Shown here: one piece after another, positions 1 to 7,862 of the stretch
Layout: each line of letters opens with the position of its first letter
Position numbering within the stretch: the stretch's first letter is position 1
NCBI GenBank assembly: GCA_050953445.1
Contig: JBMNMS010000001.1
Location: forward strand, 496,001-560,000
From: JBMNMS01 sp050953445
GTDB taxonomy: Bacteria; Bacillota; Clostridia; Peptostreptococcales; Anaerovoracaceae
Direction of reading: 5' to 3'
DNA: 64,000 bases
The notes under the pieces: generated by a model
What the model saw: the letters and a program-made list of their open reading frames with translations, nothing else
Database searches by the model: none
Told to the model about the DNA's origin: nothing
Translations under genes and position numbers: made by a program

Positions 1-472
1 TATTCTGTCCGGATAATTTGCCATAGCCCTGATATTTTTTAGTGCTAAAATAAACATCTCCCCCTACCTGATATCCATAATCCTTATCCACTAACTCCTG
101 CACAAATTCTATGATTTCGTCTATATTTTCCGTCACCTTGGGGTGAACGGTAGCTCTATCCACATTCAGGGCGGAAGCATCCTTAAAGTATTCATCGATG
201 TATTTTTCGCTTACCTCCGAAGGACTTAGCCCTTCCTCCCTTGCCCTATTAATTATTTTATCGTCTACATCGGTAAAGTTTTGCACATATTTAACATTAT
301 AGCCGCGGTATTCCAAATACTTACGTAATGTATCGAATACTACAAAAGGCCTGGCATTACCTATGTGAAAATAATTATACACGGTGGGACCGCACACATA
401 GATTTTAACTTCATTTTCATCAATAGGAATGAATTCTTCCTTCTGTCTTGTCAATGTATTATATATCTTCAT
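1..472 (-). CDS. cysS: Cysteinyl-tRNA synthetase, N-terminal part (cut by window edge)
   Basis: Charges tRNA-Cys with cysteine in the cytoplasm (class I synthetase). Reading on the minus strand from an ATG at 472 gives MKIYNTLTRQKEEF, then the Zn-binding/HIGH region VCGPTVYNYFHIGNARP, and a FTDVDDKII segment, all standard landmarks of CysS. About 157 codons are present and the C-terminal two thirds lie outside the window. The start overlaps the last 14 bases of cysE, so the two are translationally coupled. The cysE-cysS order is the usual one in Firmicutes and links cysteine synthesis to its use in translation. The identity is certain; only the extent is limited. Confidence 0.95.
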   Translation of the reverse strand, partial: MKIYNTLTRQKEEFIPIDENEVKIYVCGPTVYNYFHIGNARPFVVFDTLRKYLEYRGYNVKYVQNFTDVDDKIINRAREEGLSPSEVSEKYIDEYFKDASALNVDRATVHPKVTENIDEIIEFVQELVDKDYGYQVGGDVYFSTKKYQGYGKLSGQN

Positions 473-1124
473 AAGGGCCCCTCCTATTTTCAGCATCTTT
501 CAACTTACCTTCCAATACGGCAATTCTGCGCCTCAGGCATTCCAGTTCCACTGCTACCGGATCTGGCATATCAACTTGATTCATATGGTCCTCTTTTGCA
601 TCCTGCCTGCTTCTTCTTACGATTTTGCCCGGTATCCCTACAACGGTACAATAAGGTGGGATTTCATCAAGCACAACGGCACCTGCACCTATCTTAGAGT
701 GATCCCCCACCTTAAATGGTCCCAATACCTTTGCACCAGTACTTATCATTACTCCATTTCCAATAGTAGGATGCCTTTTCCCCGTATCCTTCCCGGTTCC
801 CCCCAAGGTTACCCCTTGGTAAATGGTTACATCATCACCTATCTCCGAGGTTTCTCCGATTACAACCGCCATGCCATGATCTATCATGCAGCGGTGTCCA
901 ATTTTAGCACCGGGATGAATTTCAATACCTGTTAAAAAGCGGGTGAACTGCGAAAGCACCCTTGCAAGTAGCTTAAATCCATGATTATATAGCCAGTGGC
1001 TCTTCCTATGAAACATCAGAGCCCATACGCCGGGGTAGCACATGAGCACTTCAAAACCATTTCTTGCAGCGGGATCCCGCTGTAAAACAGCCTTTATATC
1101 CTCTCTGGTCCTTTTAAATGGCAT
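459..1124 (-). CDS. cysE: Serine O-acetyltransferase
   Basis: Transfers an acetyl group from acetyl-CoA to L-serine, giving O-acetylserine for cysteine synthesis (cytoplasmic). The protein is 221 aa, with a helical N-terminus and a left-handed beta-helix of hexapeptide repeats (IGHRCMIDHGMAVVIGE, then VTIYQGVTLGGTGK), including the catalytic Asp-His pair in IDHGM. The open frame extends 11 codons further upstream, but AAGGGGA lies 7 bases before the ATG at 1124 and nothing comparable precedes the longer start. A coiled tail after the beta-helix ends the protein. It overlaps cysS by 14 bases. A promoter and a terminator hairpin are packed into the short gap upstream (see those entries). Confidence 0.95.
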   Translation of the reverse strand: MPFKRTREDIKAVLQRDPAARNGFEVLMCYPGVWALMFHRKSHWLYNHGFKLLARVLSQFTRFLTGIEIHPGAKIGHRCMIDHGMAVVIGETSEIGDDVTIYQGVTLGGTGKDTGKRHPTIGNGVMISTGAKVLGPFKVGDHSKIGAGAVVLDEIPPYCTVVGIPGKIVRRSRQDAKEDHMNQVDMPDPVAVELECLRRRIAVLEGKLKDAENRRGPYEDI

Positions 1125-1145
1125 GGTCAATCCCCTTAAACAAAA

Positions 1146-1169
1146 TATGGCGGGCATATACCCGCCATA
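1146..1169 (-). terminator. Intrinsic terminator after the M23 peptidase gene
   Basis: On the minus strand, ATGGCGGG and CCCGCCAT form an 8-bp GC-rich stem with a short loop, followed by ATTTTGTTT. It begins 41 bases after the M23 stop codon and ends 22 bases before the cysE ATG. The predicted cysE start of transcription falls inside its first arm, so only read-through RNA from the peptidase gene should form the full hairpin. Confidence 0.75.
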
Positions 1170-1170
1170 A

Positions 1171-1199
1171 ATTATATCTTATATTCACTTTCAAGGCAA
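1171..1199 (-). promoter_or_regulatory. Predicted sigma-A promoter for cysE-cysS
   Basis: The -35 box TTGCCT (1194-1199) and a perfect -10 box TATAAT (1171-1176) are separated by 17 bp on the minus strand, directly after the M23 stop codon. The -35 is a 4/6 match, so the call rests mainly on the -10 and the spacing. Confidence 0.55.
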
Positions 1200-1209
1200 A
1201 GGTTTTCCC

Positions 1210-2538
1210 CTATATATAATTCATGGGGTTTTGCACCTTACCGTTAATCCTCACTTCAAAATGAAGATGATATCCTGTTGCTCTTCCCGTCTTACCTACC
1301 GTGGCTATCTTCTGACCTTTGCTTACCGTCTGCCCCACACTTACATTCATGCTGTCGCAATGGGCATAATAGGTTTCAAGGCCTCCTCCATGAGATATTT
1401 TGATCAGATTTCCATAGGAACCCTGATATCCAGCGAAAACTACCGTTCCAGAATCCACTGCCATTATGGGGGTACCCTTAGGGTTTCTCAAATCCACACC
1501 CTGATGGCGACCGCTACCTCTGCTTGCCCCATATGGTGATGAAATTTCCAATCTTGCCAACGGTGAACAATACTTACCCGATCCCTTAACAGTTTTGGTT
1601 GATCCATAGAGCGCAGGGCTTGGAGCTTTACGAGTTCCCTTTAGAACCACTTGATTCTGTGGCTCTTTCAGCACAATAGTGTCCACTTCCTTCGAAGAAA
1701 CAATTTGACCATTCTCAATTAGTTGCTCCGTCACTATCTTGTTCTTTCCATTTGCACCAACTGTTTTTACCTTATTCTCATTCTTGAATAAGGAATCCGT
1801 TTCCTCATATACGATTGAATACTTCACTTCCCTTTCTGCAAATAAATGCTCTGTAACATAGGTTGTGAAAAACGGCTTCATTTCGTACACCCACAGTTTC
1901 GTTCCTACAAGAAGATTTTCATCTCTGATTCCCGGATTTGCAATCATCATTTCCTCTTGACTCATCCCGTACATTGAAGCCACATCCGAAAGTCTATCCC
2001 CCTTCTCAGCCCTATAAATCGTAGGGGCCTTCCATCCCTTCAGAATAAGATCCAATGCCGCATCAGCACTCAATATTTCGTTCACTTCATTGGAAACAGG
2101 TACCTCAACTACCTTTACATCCTCCTTGTAGGAAGCATTTTTCAGGTCGGCACCTTCAGTCATATAGGTGTTTATCACTCCATCAAGAACTTCCAACCCT
2201 TCATCTTCGGTTTTCAATGCCACGATTTCCTTGCCATCAACCATGACCGCCCAATAGGATTCATCCTGCTCTTGAGCCTGCTGCAAGCTTTCCGCCACCT
2301 TATCCTTAGTCTCTGCTTTTCCGTGTCCAACGGCGGTGGGGGCCGCAAAAGCACTTCCAACCAGTGCTATACAAATTGCCCCTGTGCCTATCCCTATTAT
2401 GGTCTTACTGCTCAATCTGCTGATAAAATCAATTTTTAAATCTACAATTCCTGTATTAATCTTTTCTTTAACTTTTAGACATCGGTTTCTTATCGCTTTT
2501 TTTATATTGCTGATCTTCTTATTCTCTAATATACTCAT
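1210..2538 (-). CDS. Membrane-anchored LysM-G5-M23 cell-wall endopeptidase
   Basis: Predicted peptidoglycan endopeptidase acting outside the membrane. The 442 residues comprise a basic N-terminal cytoplasmic stretch (about 1-45), one membrane anchor (about 46-66), a linker, a LysM peptidoglycan-binding domain (about 175-217), a G5 domain (about 222-302) and a C-terminal LytM/M23 domain (about 325-440). The zinc ligands are visible: H345 and D349 in HQGVD and H426 in HLHFE, with H393 in YYAHCD as the further catalytic histidine. The ATG is preceded by AGAGGT. A near-consensus promoter lies upstream and a terminator downstream, so it looks monocistronic. Proteins of this design act in cell growth or sporulation; which of these applies here cannot be told. 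Confidence 0.9.
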   Translation of the reverse strand: MSILENKKISNIKKAIRNRCLKVKEKINTGIVDLKIDFISRLSSKTIIGIGTGAICIALVGSAFAAPTAVGHGKAETKDKVAESLQQAQEQDESYWAVMVDGKEIVALKTEDEGLEVLDGVINTYMTEGADLKNASYKEDVKVVEVPVSNEVNEILSADAALDLILKGWKAPTIYRAEKGDRLSDVASMYGMSQEEMMIANPGIRDENLLVGTKLWVYEMKPFFTTYVTEHLFAEREVKYSIVYEETDSLFKNENKVKTVGANGKNKIVTEQLIENGQIVSSKEVDTIVLKEPQNQVVLKGTRKAPSPALYGSTKTVKGSGKYCSPLARLEISSPYGASRGSGRHQGVDLRNPKGTPIMAVDSGTVVFAGYQGSYGNLIKISHGGGLETYYAHCDSMNVSVGQTVSKGQKIATVGKTGRATGYHLHFEVRINGKVQNPMNYI

Positions 2539-2620
2539 AAAAATTACCTCTTCTTAGGTTTAACGATCTTTTCCGATTCCTCCTTAATATATTTTGAATG
2601 CGCTTTCCATTCCCTATATC

Positions 2621-2649
2621 ATGTTATATATGGGTTCCGGGCATGTCAA
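2621..2649 (-). promoter_or_regulatory. Predicted sigma-A promoter of the M23 peptidase gene
   Basis: A perfect -35 box TTGACA (2644-2649), a 17-bp spacer and -10 box TAACAT (2621-2626) lie on the minus strand about 80 bases before the start codon. Confidence 0.75.
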
Positions 2650-2760
2650 CCATTTCCATAAGCTTTTTACCAAGCCTTCACAAGTCGTTCACATAACCCC
2701 ATCGGATTTCAAATAACACCCAAGTGTTAGGCAGCTCCCCCAACCCAAGGGGGCAAAGGA

Positions 2761-2787
2761 AACCCCTGTCCGTATCGACAGGGGGTT
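2761..2787 (-). terminator. Terminator hairpin after ppiB
   Basis: CCCCTGTC (2763-2770) and GACAGGGG (2777-2784) form a perfect 8-bp stem with a 6-base loop, 10 bases after the cyclophilin stop. The following T-tract on the minus strand is short (TTTCCTTT), so termination may be partial. Confidence 0.6.
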
Positions 2788-2796
2788 CTAAAATCC

Positions 2797-3282
2797 TTAC
2801 TCTTCCGTTATGCTAATCCTTTTTATTCTTTGGTCCTCGCGTGGGCGGTCCGCTCTGTTTCTCTTCACGGATACAATCTTATCTGCCACTTCCATCCCTT
2901 CGGTAATCCTCCCAAATGACGCATATTGACCATCTAAATGAGGTGATTTTTCAACCATTATGAAAAATTGCGACCCTGCAGAATCAGGATCCATTGCTCT
3001 TGCCATGGAAAGCACACCTCTATCATGTTCCAAATCATTTGGGAATCCGTTCATGGTAAACTCACCCGGTATGGTGTATCCCGGTCCACCCATACCCGTT
3101 CCCTCCGGACATCCCCCTTGAATCATGAAACCGGGAATCACCCTATGAAAGATCAATCCGTCGTAAAAACCTTTCTCGGACAGTTCAACAAAGTTATCGA
3201 CGGTTTTAGGTGCGACCTCAGGATATAATTCTCCTTTCATAATATCTCCGTTCTCCATTTCAATAGTTACAATTTTTTTCAT
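2797..3282 (-). CDS. ppiB: Cyclophilin-type peptidyl-prolyl isomerase
   Basis: Catalyses cis-trans isomerisation of proline peptide bonds and assists protein folding. The 161 residues carry the cyclophilin landmarks FHRVIPGFMIQGG (with the catalytic Arg), GSQFFI and LDGQYASFGRI, and cover essentially the whole single domain. There is no signal peptide, so it should be cytoplasmic. The ATG directly abuts the stop codon of the upstream Nudix gene, and its ribosome binding site AAGGAGAG lies inside that gene, so the two are co-translated. It ends in a hairpin terminator, closing the unit that begins at carD or proS. Confidence 0.95.
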   Translation of the reverse strand: MKKIVTIEMENGDIMKGELYPEVAPKTVDNFVELSEKGFYDGLIFHRVIPGFMIQGGCPEGTGMGGPGYTIPGEFTMNGFPNDLEHDRGVLSMARAMDPDSAGSQFFIMVEKSPHLDGQYASFGRITEGMEVADKIVSVKRNRADRPREDQRIKRISITEE

Positions 3283-3768
3283 TTATTCTCTCCTTTCATG
3301 GATGTTAGTGAAATCACTATTCCTTATCTTGTATGTTCCAGGATTCTGACGGCCTTCTAAAATATCCCATAATTCATCCCGCAGATACTCAGGGTATACC
3401 AGTGGCAGCTTCTCTATCTCCTCCCTTGTAAAATAATCTAATTCTACAAGCACTTGTTGATCACTGTTTAGCTCCGGATCCTCTCCCAACCTTGCCTCTC
3501 CGCCAACCTGCTCTGCCAGAAAGAAATTTACAAATCTCTGTCCCCGCTCCGGGGAGACTTCCTCCACGTGCCAAATTAATTCACTTATCTCCACCTGAAG
3601 ACCGGTTTCCTCAACCATTTCCCTTTTAGCAGCTTCTAAGGAGTTTTCCCCTTCCTCTATTCCTCCGCCTGGAACCATCCAGATTTTTTTGCCCTCATGG
3701 TTTTGACAAACCATAAGTATTCTATTTTTTTCATCGGTCAGGATAACCCTGACCCCACCTTTCCACAT
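3283..3768 (-). CDS. Nudix hydrolase
   Basis: Predicted hydrolase of a nucleoside diphosphate linked to another group. The substrate cannot be read from the sequence. The 161 residues contain a full Nudix box, G-x5-E-x7-REMVEETGL, at about residues 34-57, supplying the metal-binding glutamates. The N-terminal strand GVRVILTDEKNRILMV is typical of the fold. A C-terminal extension of about 40 residues follows the core. The gene has AAAGGGG before its ATG, sits 15 bases after a chromate-transporter half and abuts ppiB. Mutator-type or housecleaning activity is possible but unproven. Confidence 0.85.
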   Translation of the reverse strand: MWKGGVRVILTDEKNRILMVCQNHEGKKIWMVPGGGIEEGENSLEAAKREMVEETGLQVEISELIWHVEEVSPERGQRFVNFFLAEQVGGEARLGEDPELNSDQQVLVELDYFTREEIEKLPLVYPEYLRDELWDILEGRQNPGTYKIRNSDFTNIHERRE

Positions 3769-3783
3769 TAAGCTACCCCTTTC

Positions 3784-4353
3784 TCACCTTATCATCAAGG
3801 CACCTGCGATGCCCGCATAAACTGTAAGCTTAATAGGGCTGATTTTAAACCTTGCATAAATAATCAATGTGATTAAGAAAAACAGGATGGGAATCGGATT
3901 TAAATATCCTATCGGATCCTCTAATATCTTTCCCGCCAAAATCCTCCCGTTAAATATCGATTCCTCAGCCAGAAACACCACCGCCGATGCAAGAAGACCT
4001 ACCGTCGCCGGTCTTACTCCCCCCAGTATATTTTCCAAAGCGGCACTTTTTTTAAACTTTATTATAAAGCTGAATACAATATATACTAAAATCAGAGATG
4101 GGAGTACTGCACCGAAGGTGGCCACCATTGCTCCTGGAATTCCTGCATATTGATATCCTACATAGGTAGCACCATTAATTGCAATAGGCCCCGGCGTTAT
4201 CTGGGATATTGCCACTAATCTGGAGAACTCATCGGCTTCCATTATACCAAATTCCTGCGCACCCTGGTATATCATGGGCAAAATGGCATACCCTCCCCCA
4301 AAGCCAAACAGACCTATGCGAAAGAATACCCAAAACAGGGACAAAAAATTCAT
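3784..4353 (-). CDS. Chromate transporter family protein, second half-size subunit
   Basis: Integral membrane protein of the CHR family, 189 aa, with about five to six hydrophobic segments. The family signature GLFGFGGGYAILPMI is at the N-terminus and TPGPIAINGATYVGY follows, as in each half of full-length ChrA. It starts inside the previous gene (ATGA overlap, 4 bases) and is preceded by GAGGAG. Such short CHR proteins occur as tandem pairs and are thought to assemble into one transporter. Chromate export is established for a few long ChrA proteins only; the physiological substrate in an anaerobe like this is unknown. Confidence 0.85.
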   Translation of the reverse strand: MNFLSLFWVFFRIGLFGFGGGYAILPMIYQGAQEFGIMEADEFSRLVAISQITPGPIAINGATYVGYQYAGIPGAMVATFGAVLPSLILVYIVFSFIIKFKKSAALENILGGVRPATVGLLASAVVFLAEESIFNGRILAGKILEDPIGYLNPIPILFFLITLIIYARFKISPIKLTVYAGIAGALMIR

Positions 4354-4922
4354 AAACTCTCCTCTTCTATTACCCCCCTTTTTTTGCTGGCTCTAATCCT
4401 CATATGGGACACCCATCCTGTGCCGCATCCCATCAAAATGGCCCACATGGCACTTATCCCTAAAAGAAACACCATAACAAAAGCTAAACCAGCTATAATA
4501 TAGGAGGATTTGTTTTTCATCATAGTAGGGCTCATCTGAAAAATGGTGACCAGTATCAATGCCACCGAAGCGGCCTTAATGCCCTCCAAGGCTCCCAGAA
4601 CATAAGGGCTATCCTGTATTTGACCCAAGAACATAAGAATAATCAGGATCGATAAAAAAGCCGGGAGGGTTATTCCTAAGAGTCCCGCAATGGATCCAGG
4701 GGTACCTTTTACCCGCCTTCCAATATAAATGGAGGCGTTTACTGCAAAGGCACCGGGAAGCGATTGACTTATGGCGATACAATCGGAAAGCTCTTCTTCA
4801 CTCATCCAATCATTTGTTACCGAAGCCTCACGACGTATGGCTGGAATCATGGCATAACCTCCGCCAAACACAAAGGTCCCTACCTTAAGAAATGATAAGA
4901 AGACTCTGAAAATATCTCTCAC
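4350..4922 (-). CDS. Chromate transporter family protein, first half-size subunit
   Basis: A 190-residue membrane protein with the CHR signature VGTFVFGGGYAMIPAI near the N-terminus and SQSLPGAFAVNASIYIG after it. It is homologous to the next gene but clearly diverged, so the pair is the two-gene equivalent of a full-length ChrA. The start is a GTG with GGGGTG upstream, 4 bases after the proS stop. The family topology places the two halves in opposite orientation in the membrane; that is inferred, not seen here. The tail is basic (SKKRG) and probably cytoplasmic. Confidence 0.85.
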   Translation of the reverse strand: MRDIFRVFLSFLKVGTFVFGGGYAMIPAIRREASVTNDWMSEEELSDCIAISQSLPGAFAVNASIYIGRRVKGTPGSIAGLLGITLPAFLSILIILMFLGQIQDSPYVLGALEGIKAASVALILVTIFQMSPTMMKNKSSYIIAGLAFVMVFLLGISAMWAILMGCGTGWVSHMRIRASKKRGVIEEESL

Positions 4923-4926
4923 CGTT

Positions 4927-6651
4927 TCACCCCGTCACCGTGGATCTTACCAATTCAATGGCTTTTTTTAGGGCTTCCTCCACGGTTAATAGTATATTAT
5001 CCCTTTCTTTTCTCTGCTTGTATTCAACCATGCCTTCGGTAGCTTTTTTCCCTACGGTTATGCGCAGGGGAATCCCGATTAAATCCGCATCCTTAAATTT
5101 TACACCCGGCCTTTCATGGCGATCATCTAAAAGCACTTCCACACCGGCTTCTTTAAGCTTCTGATAAATCTCTACACCTGTGGTTCTTTGCACATCCTCA
5201 TTCATATTTACAATGGTGACTATCACATGGTAAGGCGCCACGGACATAGGCCATATGATTCCATCCTCATCGTGATGTTGTTCAACTATAGCGGCCAGTG
5301 TTCTGGTTACACCTATACCATAGCACCCCATAACCATAACCTTTTCCTGCATATTCTCATCCTTATAATAGGCATGCATGGCTTCGCTGTACCTGGTTCC
5401 AAGCTTAAAGACCTGCCCCACCTCTATACCTCTATTCATTTTAACAGGGGTACTGCACTGGGGGCATGGATCCCCTTCCTTTATTAATTTGATATCGGCA
5501 ACTATATCCCCTTCGTAGTCCCTTCCATAGTTTACATTTATCATATGGTGATCCAAAAGGCAGGCACCTGCACACAGGTTTTTCATTCCCCTCAGTTCAG
5601 AATCTACCACAATCCTACAATCGTGAAGACCTATGGGCCCTGTAAATCCTCCGACGCATCCGGTTTCCTCCTGCATAGCGTTCTCATCAGCAAATTCTAT
5701 GGAATGCTCAGGAATTCCCAGAACATTAATTAGCTTCGTCATATTTAATTCCCGATCGCCCCTTACGAAGGCCGCCACATATTTATATTCCTGTTCCTTC
5801 ACTTGCAAAAGCAATGCCTTTATCGTCTGCTTTATATCCAGTTTCAAATAGGCACTCACCTCATCTATAGTCTTTGTGCCCGGTGTGTGAACCACCTCTC
5901 TTGGCAGCATCTCCGAAGGATCCTCCGGGTCATCTACACAGGTTGCTCTTTCCGTAGTAGCCGCCATTCCACATTTTTCACAATAGGCTATTTCGCTTTC
6001 ACCATGTTCAGAAAGCGCACAAAACTCATGGGTGTTTTTTCCCCCCATCGCTCCAGAGTCCGCTTCTACAGCACGAAAATCAAGGCCGCACCTGATGAAT
6101 ATTTTTTCATAAGTCTTGAACATCAATTCATAACTTTTATCCAGCCCCTCCCAGTCTCTGTCAAAGGAATAAGCATCCTTCATTATAAATTCCCTGCTTC
6201 GCATCAATCCAAAGCGTGGCCTTAGCTCATCCCTGTATTTCGTCTGAATCTGATACAGGTTAAGAGGAAGCTGACGATATGAGTCCACCTCATTTCTTAC
6301 AATATCGGTAAAGATCTCCTCGTGAGTCGGACCAAGGCAAAATTCTCTACCATGACGGTCTTGAAGTCTCCACATTTCAGGGCCATATGCATACCATCTT
6401 CCCGTCTCCTGCCACAGTTCAGCTGGACATATGGCAGACATTAGAATTTCCTGCCCCCCGCTTTCATTCATTTCTTCCCTTATTATGTTCTCTATTTTCT
6501 GAAGGCTTCGTTTTCCCAATGGCATAAAACCATAGATTCCCGACACTAATTTACGAATCATCCCACCCCTTAATAACCAGATATGGCTTGGGATTTCTGC
6601 TTCAGCAGGCACTTCCCTCAAGGTCTTCAAATACATCTGTGACATCTTCAT
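4927..6651 (-). CDS. proS: Prolyl-tRNA synthetase, bacterial type with editing domain
   Basis: Attaches proline to tRNA-Pro (class II synthetase). The 574 residues match the long bacterial form: class II core with motif 2 around RPRFGLMRSREFIMKDAYSF, an inserted YbaK-like editing domain (about 225-405), motif 3 GIGVTRTLAAIVEQ, and an anticodon-binding C-terminus ending near KKAIELV. A longer frame starts nine codons earlier, but GGAGG sits 9 bases before the ATG at 6651, giving MKMSQMYL. That ATG overlaps the ispDF stop codon as TAATG, a translational coupling signal. Confidence 0.97.
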   Translation of the reverse strand: MKMSQMYLKTLREVPAEAEIPSHIWLLRGGMIRKLVSGIYGFMPLGKRSLQKIENIIREEMNESGGQEILMSAICPAELWQETGRWYAYGPEMWRLQDRHGREFCLGPTHEEIFTDIVRNEVDSYRQLPLNLYQIQTKYRDELRPRFGLMRSREFIMKDAYSFDRDWEGLDKSYELMFKTYEKIFIRCGLDFRAVEADSGAMGGKNTHEFCALSEHGESEIAYCEKCGMAATTERATCVDDPEDPSEMLPREVVHTPGTKTIDEVSAYLKLDIKQTIKALLLQVKEQEYKYVAAFVRGDRELNMTKLINVLGIPEHSIEFADENAMQEETGCVGGFTGPIGLHDCRIVVDSELRGMKNLCAGACLLDHHMINVNYGRDYEGDIVADIKLIKEGDPCPQCSTPVKMNRGIEVGQVFKLGTRYSEAMHAYYKDENMQEKVMVMGCYGIGVTRTLAAIVEQHHDEDGIIWPMSVAPYHVIVTIVNMNEDVQRTTGVEIYQKLKEAGVEVLLDDRHERPGVKFKDADLIGIPLRITVGKKATEGMVEYKQRKERDNILLTVEEALKKAIELVRSTVTG

Positions 6652-7856
6652 TACAAAGTTCCTCCAAAATTCTGACAAAGAACTACAGCCTGTGCCGCGA
6701 TTCCTTCTCCTCGACCACAGAATCCTAATTTTTCAGTGGTCGTACCTTTTATATTTATCCGATTACCACTGATTGTTAGAGCCTTTGACAATCTCCCAAT
6801 CATCTCCTCCTTATATGGCCTGATCTTCGGTTCTTCTGCAATAAGTATAATATCAGCGTTAACAATTTTCCACCCTTTTTTACTTACCATTTCCACCGCC
6901 CTCTGAAGGAGTATTATGCTTGAAATGTCTTTATAGCTTTTTTCCGTGTCCGGAAAGAGTTCCCCTATATCGGGGAACCCGCAGGCTCCTAAAAGAGCAT
7001 CCATTAAAGCATGGGTCAAAACATCCGCATCGGAGTGTCCTGAAAGACCCTTGCCAAATGGGATAGCTACCCCCCCTAAAATTAGCTTTCTGTCTGCTTC
7101 AAAGGCATGTACATCAAAACCTATGCCTATCCTCATGCTGGCATCACTTTCTTCCTCTCTATTATCCATGATAATTTCACCCATTCTCATATCTAATTCG
7201 GTGGTGATCTTTATATTTTTTTCGCTTCCTTCAACAATAAAAACCTTGTGCCCCATTCGCTCTACCAATGAAGCATCGTCGGTACCATAAAAACCATCCC
7301 TTTCCGATCTTTCATATGCTTGAACCAGCAATTGCGCCTTAAACCCTTGTGGTGTTTGAATGGAATAACACTTACTTCTCTCCATTGTTTCTGAAATAAA
7401 GTTATCTTCAACGCTTTTTATCGTATCCCTTACACCTATTCCGGGTACCGCCGCCCCATTATCCAAAGTAGCCTGAATAATCCTGGTAATAAGATCGTCA
7501 TCGACGAAGGGTCTTGCCCCATCATGAATAAGTATTAAATCAGGGGGAATAGCTTCTTCCATCAAGGATCTCAATGCCAGTGATACGGAATCCTGTCTTT
7601 CCTTGCCGCCAGGCAACACTTTCTTTACCTTTGAAATTCCCCAGGTTGAAACCCTTTCCCAACAATCCTTTACATCCATTTGCTTTACGACAAGAAAAAT
7701 ATCATCCACAAATGGATGATAGGCAAAAGCGGAAAGGCTGTGATTTAGCACTTCCTTTCCCGCCAACTGTCGATACTGTTTTGCTATGCCGCCACCCATC
7801 CGCTTTCCCGATCCGGCGGCGGCCACTATTACTCCTACTCTTTTACCCTTAAACAT
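6651..7856 (-). CDS. ispDF: Bifunctional IspD-IspF enzyme of the MEP isoprenoid pathway
   Basis: One polypeptide of 401 aa carries two non-consecutive steps of the methylerythritol phosphate pathway. Residues 1 to about 230 are IspD (2-C-methyl-D-erythritol 4-phosphate cytidylyltransferase), with the nucleotide loop VIVAAAGSGKRMGGGIAKQY and HDGARPFV. Residues 241 to about 398 are IspF (MECDP synthase), with the metal ligands DVH (D248, H250) and H282, and GTTTEKLGFCGRGEG. A short acidic linker joins them. The separate ispD and ispF genes of Bacillus are here fused. It follows the yacL-like gene by 6 bases and couples to proS. Confidence 0.96.
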   Translation of the reverse strand: MFKGKRVGVIVAAAGSGKRMGGGIAKQYRQLAGKEVLNHSLSAFAYHPFVDDIFLVVKQMDVKDCWERVSTWGISKVKKVLPGGKERQDSVSLALRSLMEEAIPPDLILIHDGARPFVDDDLITRIIQATLDNGAAVPGIGVRDTIKSVEDNFISETMERSKCYSIQTPQGFKAQLLVQAYERSERDGFYGTDDASLVERMGHKVFIVEGSEKNIKITTELDMRMGEIIMDNREEESDASMRIGIGFDVHAFEADRKLILGGVAIPFGKGLSGHSDADVLTHALMDALLGACGFPDIGELFPDTEKSYKDISSIILLQRAVEMVSKKGWKIVNADIILIAEEPKIRPYKEEMIGRLSKALTISGNRINIKGTTTEKLGFCGRGEGIAAQAVVLCQNFGGTL

Positions 7857-7862
7857 AAGCTT

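Noticed and set aside
1125..1157. Longer N-terminus of CysE
   Set aside because: The extra codons run through the terminator palindrome and lack a ribosome binding site; the ATG at 1124 has AAGGGGA.
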